Numbered from the stretch's first letter, positions 1 to 5,870 are shown. The stretch is 6,927 nucleotides of DNA from Comamonadaceae bacterium (GCA_013298415.1 JAAFHN010000138.1:1-6927), one strand, 5' to 3'. Notes: a model not told the origin generated them from the sequence alone. Translations and numbers: made by a program.

Positions 1-1
1 T

Positions 2-79
2 GACCACACGAACTACCCTGCGCATGTGAACATCGCAGAGCAGACCCTGCTCAGCTTGGTTGCAGATCTGAAGCTCTGA
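2..79 (+). CDS. C-terminal end of an unidentified protein (5' part outside the window)
   Basis: An open frame enters from the left edge and ends at TGA 77-79, giving 25 residues that start DHTNYPAHVNIAEQ and finish in a leucine-rich helix-like tail (LLSLVADLKL). The composition looks like a normal soluble C-terminus. The Asp-His-Thr opening followed by a short helix faintly recalls the C-terminal Asp/His region of GDSL/SGNL esterases, but the usual DxxH spacing is not met, so I do not assign a family. The gene converges on the beta-propeller gene, whose stop lies 26 bases away. Whether the frame is truly coding rests only on its composition and on the stem-loop just after the stop. Confidence 0.45.
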   Translation, partial: DHTNYPAHVNIAEQTLLSLVADLKL

Positions 80-102
80 GGCAAGGCCTGCAGAGCTTGC
101 CT
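79..102. terminator. Stem-loop between convergent genes, possible bidirectional terminator
   Basis: AGGCAAG at 79-85 pairs perfectly with CTTGCCT at 96-102 across a 10-base loop. It fills most of the 26-base gap between the plus-strand stop (77-79) and the minus-strand stop (106-108). No T-run follows on either strand, so it is not a classical Rho-independent terminator. A transcript-end-protecting hairpin is the alternative. Confidence 0.4.
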
Positions 103-105
103 GAG

Positions 106-2397
106 TTACCTCACCAAGTTCACGGTCGCTAGAGGCCTGGTCAGGTCGCTCACATTCGCGGCGCGCACCGCGCCTTCACCCACGGCGTAGCAAATGTCGT
201 CTGCCAACACGCCGCGCTGCACCCAAGGCATGTAGATCAGCCTGGATTGGGCGCTTGTGATGTTGCGGGTCAAGTCGTTCATGCTGATCTCTCCGCGCGT
301 GCTGATGCGCTTGGCCGCATCGGCGTTGGCAGGGTCAAGGTCAAACACCTTCAGCGTGGAGCTCGCTTGGCCAAAGGGCATGGGCATGATCGTGACAGGG
401 CCACCCACGGGCGGGCCGTAGTCAAAGAAGGGCAGGGCAACCCGTTTGGCAGCGGCCAAGTAGGTAAATGCTTTGTGCTCGTACAAGGCGGCGCTGCTGG
501 CGCTCACGCTGCCCAGGAGCAAGTTGGCGCTTTGCTTGGGTGCCCGCATGTCGCTCACGTCAAAGAGGCTCATTTGCACACGCCGCTGGCTGCCGTCGAT
601 GCGGCCATTGACATCTGGCTCGGGCAAGAAAGTGCCGATGCCCAAGATGGTTTTGTCGTCCACCGGGTGCAAATAGGTGCTGAAGCCGGGCACTTTCAGC
701 TCGCCGAGCACGCGGGGGTTGCGGCCGTCGCTCAAGTCGAGCGTGAAGAGCGGATCGACTTGGCGGAAGGTGACCACGAAGCCTCGCGTGCCCATGATCC
801 GGGCCGATTGAAGCGTTTCGCCCGTGGCAAGCTCGGCGGTTTGACCAATTTGCTCCAGCTTGCCCGCCGCTGTGCCTGAGCCTGCACGGAGCACCACCAC
901 TCGGGTGGAATTGATGCGTTCCAAGCGGCCAGCGTTGTCGCGCCACTTCACGAGCTGGCTCGCGATCCGCAAATCGGCGTTGTTGTGCTCGTCGATGCTG
1001 TAGTCGTCTTTCAAGCCACCTTCAAACGTGCCGGATGCGAGCAGCTCAAAGCCCGTGCCTGCGGTAAAACCAAAGCGATGCACGTAGCTGGTATCGGTCT
1101 GTGCGGCTGCCGTGCGGCGATACCAATGGCGTGAGACGAGGTGCAGGTTTTGCGGGCCTTGGTACACCAAACCTGGCTCGGTCAGGGCGTGTTGGCGCAG
1201 CCATGCTTGCTGCGCGCTGGGTTGCGCGAGGTCTAGGCTTGCAAGCGTCGTCCAGCCAAAAGCGGAGGTGGCATTTGGGGCGAATACTTGGCCGCATTCG
1301 CTGGCCGGAAAGTCGGCAGGCACCCACTGCGCAAGCGTTGCGCTGCGGATGATGGATTCGTTTTTTGCGATGCTGGCGTTGAAGGCCGCCGTGCGCTCCG
1401 CCGTGCTGGCCCAAGGTTCCCAAGCTTGAATCGCGCCGGTAGGCGTGATGCGGTTTGGGTTGCTCGGCACGGGCGGAATCCATTCGAGCCCAGCCGGGTA
1501 CTGGAAGCTGCGGCCCACCACGGCACGCAGCGATTGGCCCACCAAGCGCGTGGCGATCAGGCTGCCGGGCAAGTCAAGCGTGCGCTGCAAAACCGGCGTG
1601 CTGGGCAGTGAAATGTCGAACACGCTCACGATGGTTTTGCCGGTATCTGGGTAGCGGCAATCGATGCATGGCGGGGGTAGGGCGCCGAGTGCGGGCACGG
1701 TGGCCAGCGGGCTCGTGTAAATCGGCGCTGCGTATTGCGTGGACATCACGAGGAGCCTGTTGCCCAGCAGCAGCAAGCCGCTGGGCCGCGATCCCACAAA
1801 GCTGCTGCGGGCAAGCTCTTTCATCTGCGCAGCGGGCCAGCTTTGCAGGTGAACCACGTCTTGCCCAGAGATCACAAACATGCGCGTGCCGTCGTTTTTC
1901 ATCACGTCTGGCTCGTCCACGCCGTCGGTGCGCACATTGGTCGTGCTGAAGTTGGCAGGGGCTGCGTCGCTGCGGGCCGAGGGGGGCGCTGGCGCTGGGG
2001 CGGCCACGGGTGCGGCCAAGGTGATACCGGGCACGCCGATGCGATAGGGGCTTGGGTTATCGCGCTGGTATTCGAGTGCGGCGCGCATCTGCTGAGTGAG
2101 TGTGTCTTCGATGTAGGTTTCTAGCTGGGTACACGCGCCGGCCCCACTGAACTTGGCCAGCTGCAACTTCTCAGTCGTCACCGGCGCGTCAGACTGCGGG
2201 CGCTCGATGGTGTTGCTGGCGCTTGCCGTGGGCGGCGTTGTCACCGGCGGGTTAGAGACTGGTGGGTTCGAAACTGGAGGCGGCACCGGCGCAGCCGGGC
2301 TTGAGCCACCGCCTCCGCAGGCCGACAAGGCAAGAGCCGCAGCAAAAAGCGCAGCCAGGACAGAAGCGCGAGTTGAAGTCTTGGGCAAGTTGGGCAT
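106..2397 (-). CDS. Lipoprotein with C-terminal beta-propeller (PF09826-like, COG4880-type)
   Basis: This encodes a 763-residue predicted secreted lipoprotein. The N-terminus has a signal peptide (basic start, hydrophobic stretch at about 11-24) and a lipobox L24-S25-A26-C27. The residue after Cys is Gly, not Asp, which fits sorting to the outer membrane. A GGGGSS and proline-rich tether (about 28-57) follows. Family hallmarks of the 'beta propeller domain' proteins are visible: TNVRTDGVDEPDVMKNDG at 153-170, DEHNNADLRIAS near 469-480, SARIMGTRGFVVTFRQVDPL from 531, and LHPVDDKTILGIG at 576-588. The C-terminal blade has the ADDICYAVGEGAVRAANVSDL pattern. A Cys-x-x-Cys pair sits at 244/247, with a single Cys at 368. 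The start at 2397 is preferred over in-frame ATGs up to 2466 because it has a good Shine-Dalgarno and begins the signal peptide directly. The molecular function of the family is not established; a binding or scaffold role at the cell surface is inference. Confidence 0.88.
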   Translation of the reverse strand: MPNLPKTSTRASVLAALFAAALALSACGGGGSSPAAPVPPPVSNPPVSNPPVTTPPTASASNTIERPQSDAPVTTEKLQLAKFSGAGACTQLETYIEDTLTQQMRAALEYQRDNPSPYRIGVPGITLAAPVAAPAPAPPSARSDAAPANFSTTNVRTDGVDEPDVMKNDGTRMFVISGQDVVHLQSWPAAQMKELARSSFVGSRPSGLLLLGNRLLVMSTQYAAPIYTSPLATVPALGALPPPCIDCRYPDTGKTIVSVFDISLPSTPVLQRTLDLPGSLIATRLVGQSLRAVVGRSFQYPAGLEWIPPVPSNPNRITPTGAIQAWEPWASTAERTAAFNASIAKNESIIRSATLAQWVPADFPASECGQVFAPNATSAFGWTTLASLDLAQPSAQQAWLRQHALTEPGLVYQGPQNLHLVSRHWYRRTAAAQTDTSYVHRFGFTAGTGFELLASGTFEGGLKDDYSIDEHNNADLRIASQLVKWRDNAGRLERINSTRVVVLRAGSGTAAGKLEQIGQTAELATGETLQSARIMGTRGFVVTFRQVDPLFTLDLSDGRNPRVLGELKVPGFSTYLHPVDDKTILGIGTFLPEPDVNGRIDGSQRRVQMSLFDVSDMRAPKQSANLLLGSVSASSAALYEHKAFTYLAAAKRVALPFFDYGPPVGGPVTIMPMPFGQASSTLKVFDLDPANADAAKRISTRGEISMNDLTRNITSAQSRLIYMPWVQRGVLADDICYAVGEGAVRAANVSDLTRPLATVNLVR
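2245..2274 (-). repeat. Two 15-base tandem units coding for PVSNP-type linker repeats
   Basis: Units 2245-2259 and 2260-2274 match at 11 of 15 positions and encode the repeated VSNPP of the lipoprotein's proline-rich tether. A further partial unit (2275-2283) flanks them. Such linkers behind the lipid anchor often vary in length between strains through slippage; that part is inference. Confidence 0.6.
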
Positions 2398-2401
2398 GGC
2401 A

Positions 2402-2408
2402 CACCTCT
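2402..2408 (-). promoter_or_regulatory. Shine-Dalgarno of the beta-propeller lipoprotein gene
   Basis: Read on the minus strand this is AGAGGTG, with AGAGG six bases before the ATG at 2397. It decides the start. The longer in-frame ATGs at 2466 and 2460 lie upstream of the proposed transcription start and would bury the signal peptide behind 21-23 extra residues. Confidence 0.7.
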
Positions 2409-2431
2409 GAAAAGCGGGTTTGAGTGCTACG

Positions 2432-2460
2432 AGTATGCCATAAATGGAAAAAAATGCCAT
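2432..2460 (-). promoter_or_regulatory. Candidate sigma70-type promoter of the lipoprotein gene
   Basis: On the minus strand, ATGGCA (2460-2455, 4/6 to TTGACA) is followed after exactly 17 bases by CATACT (2437-2432, 4/6 to TATAAT). The spacer is AT-rich with a run of seven T. Predicted transcription would start near 2425, giving a leader of about 28 bases with the Shine-Dalgarno in it. Both hexamers fall inside the two copies of the repeat ATGCCATA. Confidence 0.45.
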
Positions 2461-2461
2461 A
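2435..2461. repeat. Pair of 8-base direct repeats ATGCCATA in the divergent promoter region
   Basis: Identical copies lie at 2435-2442 and 2454-2461, offset by 19 bases (about two helical turns), with the AT-rich segment between them. This could be a pair of half-sites for a regulator contacting one DNA face, or chance overlap with promoter hexamers. No known operator is recognised. Confidence 0.45.
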
Positions 2462-2485
2462 CACACTCTTGAGGAGAAACCCGGC

Positions 2486-2516
2486 TTGGCTTGATTCCGC
2501 GCCGCGCCGCTAGGAT
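2486..2516 (+). promoter_or_regulatory. Weak candidate promoter and Shine-Dalgarno of yaaA
   Basis: TTGGCT (2486-2491) and TAGGAT (2511-2516) resemble -35 and -10 boxes, but with a long 19-base spacer. The AGGA inside TAGGAT (2512-2515) also stands seven bases before the yaaA ATG and is the better reading, as a ribosome binding site. If TAGGAT really is a -10 box, the transcript would be leaderless. The two readings exclude each other. Confidence 0.3.
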
Positions 2517-2522
2517 CGACCC

Positions 2523-3302
2523 ATGCTGTTCGTGATTTCTCCCGCCAAGTCGCTCGACTACCTCACCCCTCCACCCGCTGCTTTGCCCCGCACGCCAACC
2601 CGTTTGCGCAGGGAAAGCGCAGCGCTCATCAAGATTCTGAAGCCGATGAAAACCGCAGAGCTGCAAGCGCTGATGGACATCAGCGAGCCGCTTGCTGATC
2701 TCAGCCGTGCGCGCTTCAAAGCCTGGAAAGCGGCGGAGGATCCGCCCAACGCCAAACAAGCCATGTGGGCGTTTGATGGCGATGTGTACGACGGCTTGCA
2801 GGCCAAAACACTGGCGCCCGCACAGTGGCAATGGGCGCAAACCCATGTGCGCATGCTGAGTGGTCTCTACGGCGTGCTGCGCCCGTTTGACACGATGCAA
2901 GCCTATCGCCTAGAGATGGGCAGGGCCCTTGCCAATCCCAAGGGCGCAAACCTCTACGCCTTTTGGGGCAACAAGATCGCGAAGGCTTTGAACGACGATT
3001 TGGCCGAAGCGCACGCAGACGGCGAGAAAGCAGTCGTCGTGAACCTGGCCAGCCAGGAGTACTTCAAGTCTGTAGATCGCAAAGCGCTGAAGGCCCGCGT
3101 GATCGAATGCGTTTTCGAAGAGCTGCGCGGCGTGCACTACAAAGTCATCAGCTTCAACGCCAAACGCGCCAGAGGCCAGATGCTCAGGTGGGCGATGGAT
3201 CGAGCGCTGCGCGATCCCAAAGCCTTGCAAGCCTTCGAAGAGGACGGCTACGCGTTCAGCCCATCGGCCTCGGGTGCGGATCGGTTTGTGTTCCGCAGGT
3301 AG
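2523..3302 (+). CDS. yaaA: Peroxide stress protein YaaA (DUF328/UPF0246)
   Basis: The 259-residue product matches the length of Escherichia coli YaaA (258). Conserved blocks are clear: the N-terminal MLFVISPAKSLDY; FDGDVYDGL at 84-92; SGLYGVLRPFDTMQAYRLEM at 113-132; FWGN at 147-150; NLASQEYF at 174-181; and the basic ISFNAKRARG at 209-218. In E. coli, YaaA is induced by OxyR and lowers damage from free iron during hydrogen peroxide stress; structural work on the family shows a DNA-binding-type fold. It is a soluble cytoplasmic protein. The ATG at 2523 starts exactly at the family N-terminus and has AGGA seven bases upstream. The gene stands alone, divergent from the lipoprotein gene and convergent with tatC. 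I see no convincing OxyR site, so peroxide control here is inferred from the family only. Confidence 0.95.
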   Translation: MLFVISPAKSLDYLTPPPAALPRTPTRLRRESAALIKILKPMKTAELQALMDISEPLADLSRARFKAWKAAEDPPNAKQAMWAFDGDVYDGLQAKTLAPAQWQWAQTHVRMLSGLYGVLRPFDTMQAYRLEMGRALANPKGANLYAFWGNKIAKALNDDLAEAHADGEKAVVVNLASQEYFKSVDRKALKARVIECVFEELRGVHYKVISFNAKRARGQMLRWAMDRALRDPKALQAFEEDGYAFSPSASGADRFVFRR

Positions 3303-3352
3303 AGAGCGATCTGAACTCAGACGCCCAATTCAATGCGAAATCGCCACTGTGT

Positions 3353-3366
3353 CCCGAAATTTAGGG
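3353..3366. repeat. 14-base near-palindrome in the yaaA-tatC gap
   Basis: CCCGAAATTTAGGG is symmetric except for one opposed pair (G3356/A3363). It is AT-rich in the centre, unlike the flanking genes, and begins about 50 bases after the yaaA stop. It could be a protein-binding site or part of a 3' structure. No known motif is recognised. Confidence 0.35.
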
Positions 3367-3370
3367 CATA

Positions 3371-3397
3371 GAACGCTACATAAATAGTAGCATGTTC
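3371..3397. repeat. Inverted repeat in the yaaA-tatC gap
   Basis: GAAC-GCTAC (3371-3379) faces GTAGC-AT-GTTC (3387-3397). This gives a 5-bp stem, a two-base bulge and a further 4-bp stem around a 7-base AT loop. The stem is weaker than the neighbouring one at 3403-3427. It may form part of the 3' end of the yaaA or tatC transcript. Confidence 0.35.
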
Positions 3398-3402
3398 CGT
3401 GG

Positions 3403-3427
3403 TTGAGAGACGCTATGCGTTTCTCAA
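3403..3427. terminator. Strong stem-loop spanning the tatC stop codon, probable bidirectional 3' end
   Basis: TTGAGAGACGC (3403-3413) and GCGTTTCTCAA (3417-3427) form an 11-bp stem with a three-base loop. In plus-strand RNA the only imperfection is one G-U wobble; in minus-strand RNA it is an A/C mismatch. The tatC stop codon (minus strand, 3426-3424) lies inside one arm. No U-run follows on either side, so Rho-independent termination is not assured. Confidence 0.55.
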
Positions 3428-4212
3428 GCGGCTGGCTCTGAAGCCTTTTCCTCTGGTGCTTTGGATGCCACAGCAAACCACTTGGCGGCGATCAGGCCGA
3501 TCTCGTACAGGATGCACATGGGAATGGCGAGCGCGAGCTGGGAAATCACATCGGGCGGCGTGACCACAGCCGATATCACGAAGGCCACGACGACGAAGTA
3601 GCCCCGAAATGCGCGCAGCTTTTCCAGGGTGACCAGATTGAACTTGACCAGCAGCATCACCACAATCGGCACCTGGAAGGCCAGGCCGAACGCGATGTAG
3701 AGCGAGAGAATTGCTTCCACGTAGCTTGCCACATCAGGCGTGGCGGCAACCGCTGCGGGCGTGAACTTCTGGATGAACGAAAACATCTTGTCGAGCACGA
3801 AATACTGCACGAACGCGATGCCAACATAGGCTAAGAAGCTACCGAAAAAAATCAGCGGCAGCGCAAACTTTTTCTCGTGGCTGTAAAGGCCCGGCGCAAC
3901 AAACATCCAAATTTGGTACATCAACCAGGGCAGAGAGAGCAACACGGCCGCCATCAAGAGCACTTTCAGCGGCACAAAAAACGGCGAAAACACGCCGATG
4001 GCGATCAGCTTGGCATCCGGCGGCATGTGCGCGCGAATCGGCACGGCCAGCAGGTCGATCAAGCCACTTGGGCCGGGGTAGATGGCGAGCAAGCCGCCCG
4101 CAACGATCAGGCCATAAACGCTGTAGAGCAGCCGATCTCGCAGCTCGATCAAGTGATCGACAAATGGCGCTTCGGTGCCCGCCAGCTCATCTTCTTTTTT
4201 GTCGGTGCTCAT
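3424..4212 (-). CDS. tatC: Twin-arginine translocase subunit TatC
   Basis: This 262-residue inner-membrane protein is the core receptor of the Tat pathway, which binds twin-arginine signal peptides and exports folded proteins together with TatA and TatB. Six hydrophobic segments are visible at about 28-46, 76-97, 118-141, 165-190, 204-219 and 223-243. Family signatures: the cytoplasmic N-terminal FVDHLIELRDR at 17-27 including Glu23; SPFFVPLK at about 76-83; YQIWMFVAPGLYSHEKK at 99-115 with Glu113, corresponding to the signal-peptide-binding Glu of E. coli TatC; and TPPDVISQ at 218-225, whose Asp and Gln match conserved E. coli D211 and Q215. Length is typical. The ATG at 4212 is seven bases after the tatB stop and has only a weak ribosome binding site, which suggests translational coupling. 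The stop lies inside a strong stem-loop. Confidence 0.97.
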   Translation of the reverse strand: MSTDKKEDELAGTEAPFVDHLIELRDRLLYSVYGLIVAGGLLAIYPGPSGLIDLLAVPIRAHMPPDAKLIAIGVFSPFFVPLKVLLMAAVLLSLPWLMYQIWMFVAPGLYSHEKKFALPLIFFGSFLAYVGIAFVQYFVLDKMFSFIQKFTPAAVAATPDVASYVEAILSLYIAFGLAFQVPIVVMLLVKFNLVTLEKLRAFRGYFVVVAFVISAVVTPPDVISQLALAIPMCILYEIGLIAAKWFAVASKAPEEKASEPAA

Positions 4213-4219
4213 CGGCGCG

Positions 4220-4678
4220 TCACTTCAAGGGCTGGGGCCGAAAGCGCGCAACTCGCGCTGCGCCTGACAAGGCTTTGGTGCGCACACCGGATTTGGCTTT
4301 GTACCAAGCGGGCATGTTGGAGCGCTTCACGCGCCACTTTTTCGCTGGATGTTTGTAGCTGGGTGGCGGCGGTGTCCAAGTCGATTCCGTGTTCTCCGTG
4401 GCCAGCGCGTTGTTCATGTCGCTGCTGAAATCCGTAGCCGTGGTGCGGATGCTGCTTTCCACGTCTCTTGCAGCGGTTTCCACGCCTTCGCGCATCTTTT
4501 TCAGCTCTTCCAGGTCGATCGAGCGATTGACCTCGGCCTTCACATCGGCCACGTAGCGCTGTGCTTTGCCCAGCATCGCTCCTACCATGCGGGCCACGCG
4601 CGGCAAATCTTTCGGCCCGATGACGATGAGCGCCACCACGCCGATCAAAGCGATTTTGGTGATGCCAAGGTCAATCAT
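4220..4678 (-). CDS. tatB: Sec-independent translocase protein TatB
   Basis: The 152-residue product starts [20 protein letters not shown], a single N-terminal membrane helix. This is followed by the hinge GPKDLP (21-26) and an amphipathic helix running to about residue 75, the TatB layout. It forms the substrate-receptor complex with TatC. The distal half holds a proline run (PPPPSY, about 102-107) and then a strongly basic tail with KKWRVKR, MPAWYK and [11 protein letters not shown] elements. From memory this tail recurs in Burkholderiales TatB; it is absent from the E. coli protein, which has an unrelated acidic/polar tail. The gene begins 52 bases after the tatA stop and ends seven bases before tatC. 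A GGTG seven bases before the ATG is a modest ribosome binding site. Confidence 0.95.
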   Translation of the reverse strand: MIDLGITKIALIGVVALIVIGPKDLPRVARMVGAMLGKAQRYVADVKAEVNRSIDLEELKKMREGVETAARDVESSIRTTATDFSSDMNNALATENTESTWTPPPPSYKHPAKKWRVKRSNMPAWYKAKSGVRTKALSGAARVARFRPQPLK

Positions 4679-4730
4679 GCTGCGGCACCCAGCACGGGCA
4701 GATCATCGAGAGCGAAGGGAGCGCGCTGCG

Positions 4731-4970
4731 TCAAGCTTTTTGCTTGGCGTCCACGTCGATGGTGGTTTTTGAAGCAGCGGCAGCACTTTGGTCAGCCACT
4801 TGCTCGGCCTTGGCAGCTTCTTCAGCCGTTTTGCCGTCTTTCATGCCGTCTTTGAAGCCTTTGACTGCACCGCCAAGGTCTGAGCCCATGTTGCGCAGCT
4901 TTTTGGTGCCAAAAATCATGATTACCACCAACAAGACGATCAACCAATGCCAAATTGAAAAAGTACCCAC
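4731..4970 (-). CDS. tatA: Sec-independent translocase protein TatA (GTG start)
   Basis: The 79-residue product, read from a GTG start, begins (M)[19 protein letters not shown]. It has one short membrane helix, the [20 protein letters not shown] hinge and amphipathic helix (20-39), and a low-complexity Ala/Lys/Glu/Asp tail. TatA oligomers form or open the passage for folded Tat substrates. The GTG is chosen over the in-frame ATG at 5003 because it gives the family's standard N-terminus and has GAGG seven bases upstream. The ATG at 5003 would add [11 protein letters not shown] and lies in a GC stem-loop. The gene leads tatABC and follows a 122-base gap, so it probably has its own promoter as well as possible read-through from the his-HIT genes. 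Confidence 0.94.
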   Translation of the reverse strand: MGTFSIWHWLIVLLVVIMIFGTKKLRNMGSDLGGAVKGFKDGMKDGKTAEEAAKAEQVADQSAAAASKTTIDVDAKQKA

Positions 4971-4976
4971 GTTGAA

Positions 4977-4981
4977 ACCTC
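4977..4981 (-). promoter_or_regulatory. Shine-Dalgarno that fixes the tatA GTG start
   Basis: Minus-strand GAGGT lies just upstream of the GTG at 4970, with GAGG seven bases before it. No comparable motif precedes the ATG at 5003. Confidence 0.65.
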
Positions 4982-4986
4982 GTTTC

Positions 4987-5001
4987 GCGCCGAAGTGGCG
5001 C
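4987..5001 (-). other. Small GC stem-loop in the tatA leader
   Basis: GCGCC and GGCGC form a 5-bp stem with a 5-base loop, about six bases upstream of the Shine-Dalgarno. It overlaps the alternative ATG at 5003-5001. It may hide that ATG or set initiation efficiency; both are inference. Confidence 0.35.
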
Positions 5002-5015
5002 ATGAATTGCAGCGC

Positions 5016-5021
5016 ATTTTA
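5016..5021 (-). promoter_or_regulatory. Candidate -10 box of a tatABC promoter
   Basis: Minus-strand TAAAAT matches 5 of 6 bases of the -10 consensus and sits in the gap upstream of tatA. Transcription would start near 5009, leaving a leader of about 40 bases before the GTG. The -35 region is poor: TTCACC lies 20 bases upstream, which is too far, and no better hexamer is seen. Confidence 0.4.
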
Positions 5022-5055
5022 GGCTGCGCTCGTAACAGTATGGTGAAGCGGGGAA

Positions 5056-5075
5056 TCAGCTGGGATCCAGCCTGA
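5056..5075. terminator. Inverted repeat after the HIT gene, possible transcript end
   Basis: GCTGG (5059-5063) and CCAGC (5067-5071) pair around GAT. TCA and TGA outside extend the stem past a one-base bulge. An alternative pairing uses CTGACC (5072-5077) with GGTCAG (5091-5096), which includes the HIT stop codon. There is no T-run. The location, between the HIT stop and the tatA promoter, suits a partial terminator. Confidence 0.3.
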
Positions 5076-5092
5076 CCCACCTGTGTTCTTGG

Positions 5093-5452
5093 TCAGCCCC
5101 GTTTCCAAGGCCGTGGCCCGCCCATCACATGCACGTGCAGGTGATGCACTTCTTGACCGCCACCCGTGCCGGTGTTGCAAAGCAATCGAAAGCCGCCCTC
5201 TGGATAAGGCAAGCAGCCTTGCTCAAAAGCGAGTTTCGGCGCAAGCATCATGATCTTTCCCATCAGCCGCTCATGCTCGGGTGCAAGCTGCGCCATGCTC
5301 GGGATGTGCAGCTTGGGAATGATGAGGAAGTGAACGGGGGCAATCGGATGAATGTCGTGAAAAGCAAGCAGCTCTTCGTCTTCAAACACCTTCTTGCTCG
5401 GGATTTGCCCGGCCACGATTTTGCAAAAAATGCAGTTGGGATCGGCACTCAT
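5093..5452 (-). CDS. hinT: Histidine triad (HIT) nucleotide-binding protein, HinT-like
   Basis: The 119-residue cytoplasmic protein has the length of E. coli HinT. The histidine triad H104-L-H106-V-H108-V is plain within GGQEVHHLHVHVMGGP, and a further His precedes it at 103. The N-terminal CIFCKIVAGQIPSKKVFED, with the C7/C10 pair, is the zinc-type N-terminus found in many bacterial HIT proteins, although E. coli HinT lacks the cysteines. HDIHPIAPVHFLIIPK (32-47) is the conserved substrate-pocket strand region. Family members hydrolyse purine nucleoside phosphoramidates; the natural substrate is not known from sequence. It starts nine bases after the DUF4870 stop with no clear Shine-Dalgarno, so coupling is likely. 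It is the last gene of the hisI-hisE cluster before the gap ahead of tatA. Confidence 0.95.
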   Translation of the reverse strand: MSADPNCIFCKIVAGQIPSKKVFEDEELLAFHDIHPIAPVHFLIIPKLHIPSMAQLAPEHERLMGKIMMLAPKLAFEQGCLPYPEGGFRLLCNTGTGGGQEVHHLHVHVMGGPRPWKRG

Positions 5453-5461
5453 GTGCTGAGC

Positions 5462-5848
5462 TTACATGGGCATGGGCTTGTTGTCGTTCAGTGCCAAGAA
5501 ACCGCGAATGATTCGGTAAGCAAACCAAATCGAGATCACGAACCACGCAATCCAACCGGGAAGGATGAACAGTATCCACAGCGGAATCGTGATCACATAG
5601 AGCAGGCCCGCCCAAATCACCGAACGGATGCGCCAGCGAAAGTGGCTTTCTTGCCACGTGCCGGCTGCGTCGTCGCGTTTGACCATGTCCACGATCAAGG
5701 CGATCAGCAGCAAGACGAGGCTGCCTTGCAGCCCCGGCAACACGGCGCCGAGAGCCACGATGGTGTGCAGCGCGTAGCTCACGATGCCCACAGTCTTGAG
5801 GCTTGCCATGCGGTCTGCTGAGGGTTGAACGTCGATGATGTCGCTCAT
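5462..5848 (-). CDS. DUF4870-like small inner-membrane protein
   Basis: This 128-residue protein has a short polar N-terminus and hydrophobic segments at about 18-38, 40-55, 76-97 and 98-118. Between the second and third is a conserved-looking polar loop KRDDAAGTWQESHFRWRIR (57-75). The ESHFRWxIR element resembles the signature of DUF4870-type membrane proteins. Function is unknown. AAGGA about eight to nine bases before the ATG is a good ribosome binding site, and the gene begins 22 bases after the hisE stop. Its place between hisE and a HIT gene recurs in Burkholderiales as far as I recall, but nothing in the sequence links it to histidine synthesis. The short C-terminal tail (NDNKPMPM) is probably cytoplasmic or periplasmic depending on helix count, which I cannot fix. 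Confidence 0.82.
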   Translation of the reverse strand: MSDIIDVQPSADRMASLKTVGIVSYALHTIVALGAVLPGLQGSLVLLLIALIVDMVKRDDAAGTWQESHFRWRIRSVIWAGLLYVITIPLWILFILPGWIAWFVISIWFAYRIIRGFLALNDNKPMPM

Positions 5849-5870
5849 GGGCTTTTCCTTGGGTGGTCAA

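Noticed and set aside
247..879. 210-codon open frame on the plus strand opposite the beta-propeller gene
   Set aside because: It lies wholly antisense to a gene with clear family motifs, has shadow-like composition (rich in Gly, Ala, Arg, His) and shows no domain.
2438..2447. CCATAAATGG in the divergent gap resembles a CArG box
   Set aside because: That motif belongs to eukaryotic serum response factor; in bacterial DNA this is a chance palindrome in an AT-rich promoter.
2398..2466. N-terminal extension of the lipoprotein to the ATG at 2466
   Set aside because: It would put 23 residues before the signal peptide, has no Shine-Dalgarno, and starts upstream of the likely transcription start.
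2427..2900. 157-codon minus-strand frame over the divergent gap and the yaaA 5' half
   Set aside because: It overlaps yaaA antisense and the lipoprotein promoter region and has no recognisable content.
3877..4428. 183-codon plus-strand frame across tatC and tatB
   Set aside because: Same reason: antisense shadow of two certain genes with no ribosome binding site or motif.
5129..5821. 230-codon plus-strand frame across the HIT and DUF4870 genes
   Set aside because: It is antisense to two recognised genes and crosses their junction, and the translation is rich in His, Gln and Arg with no family resemblance. High GC content explains long antisense frames.
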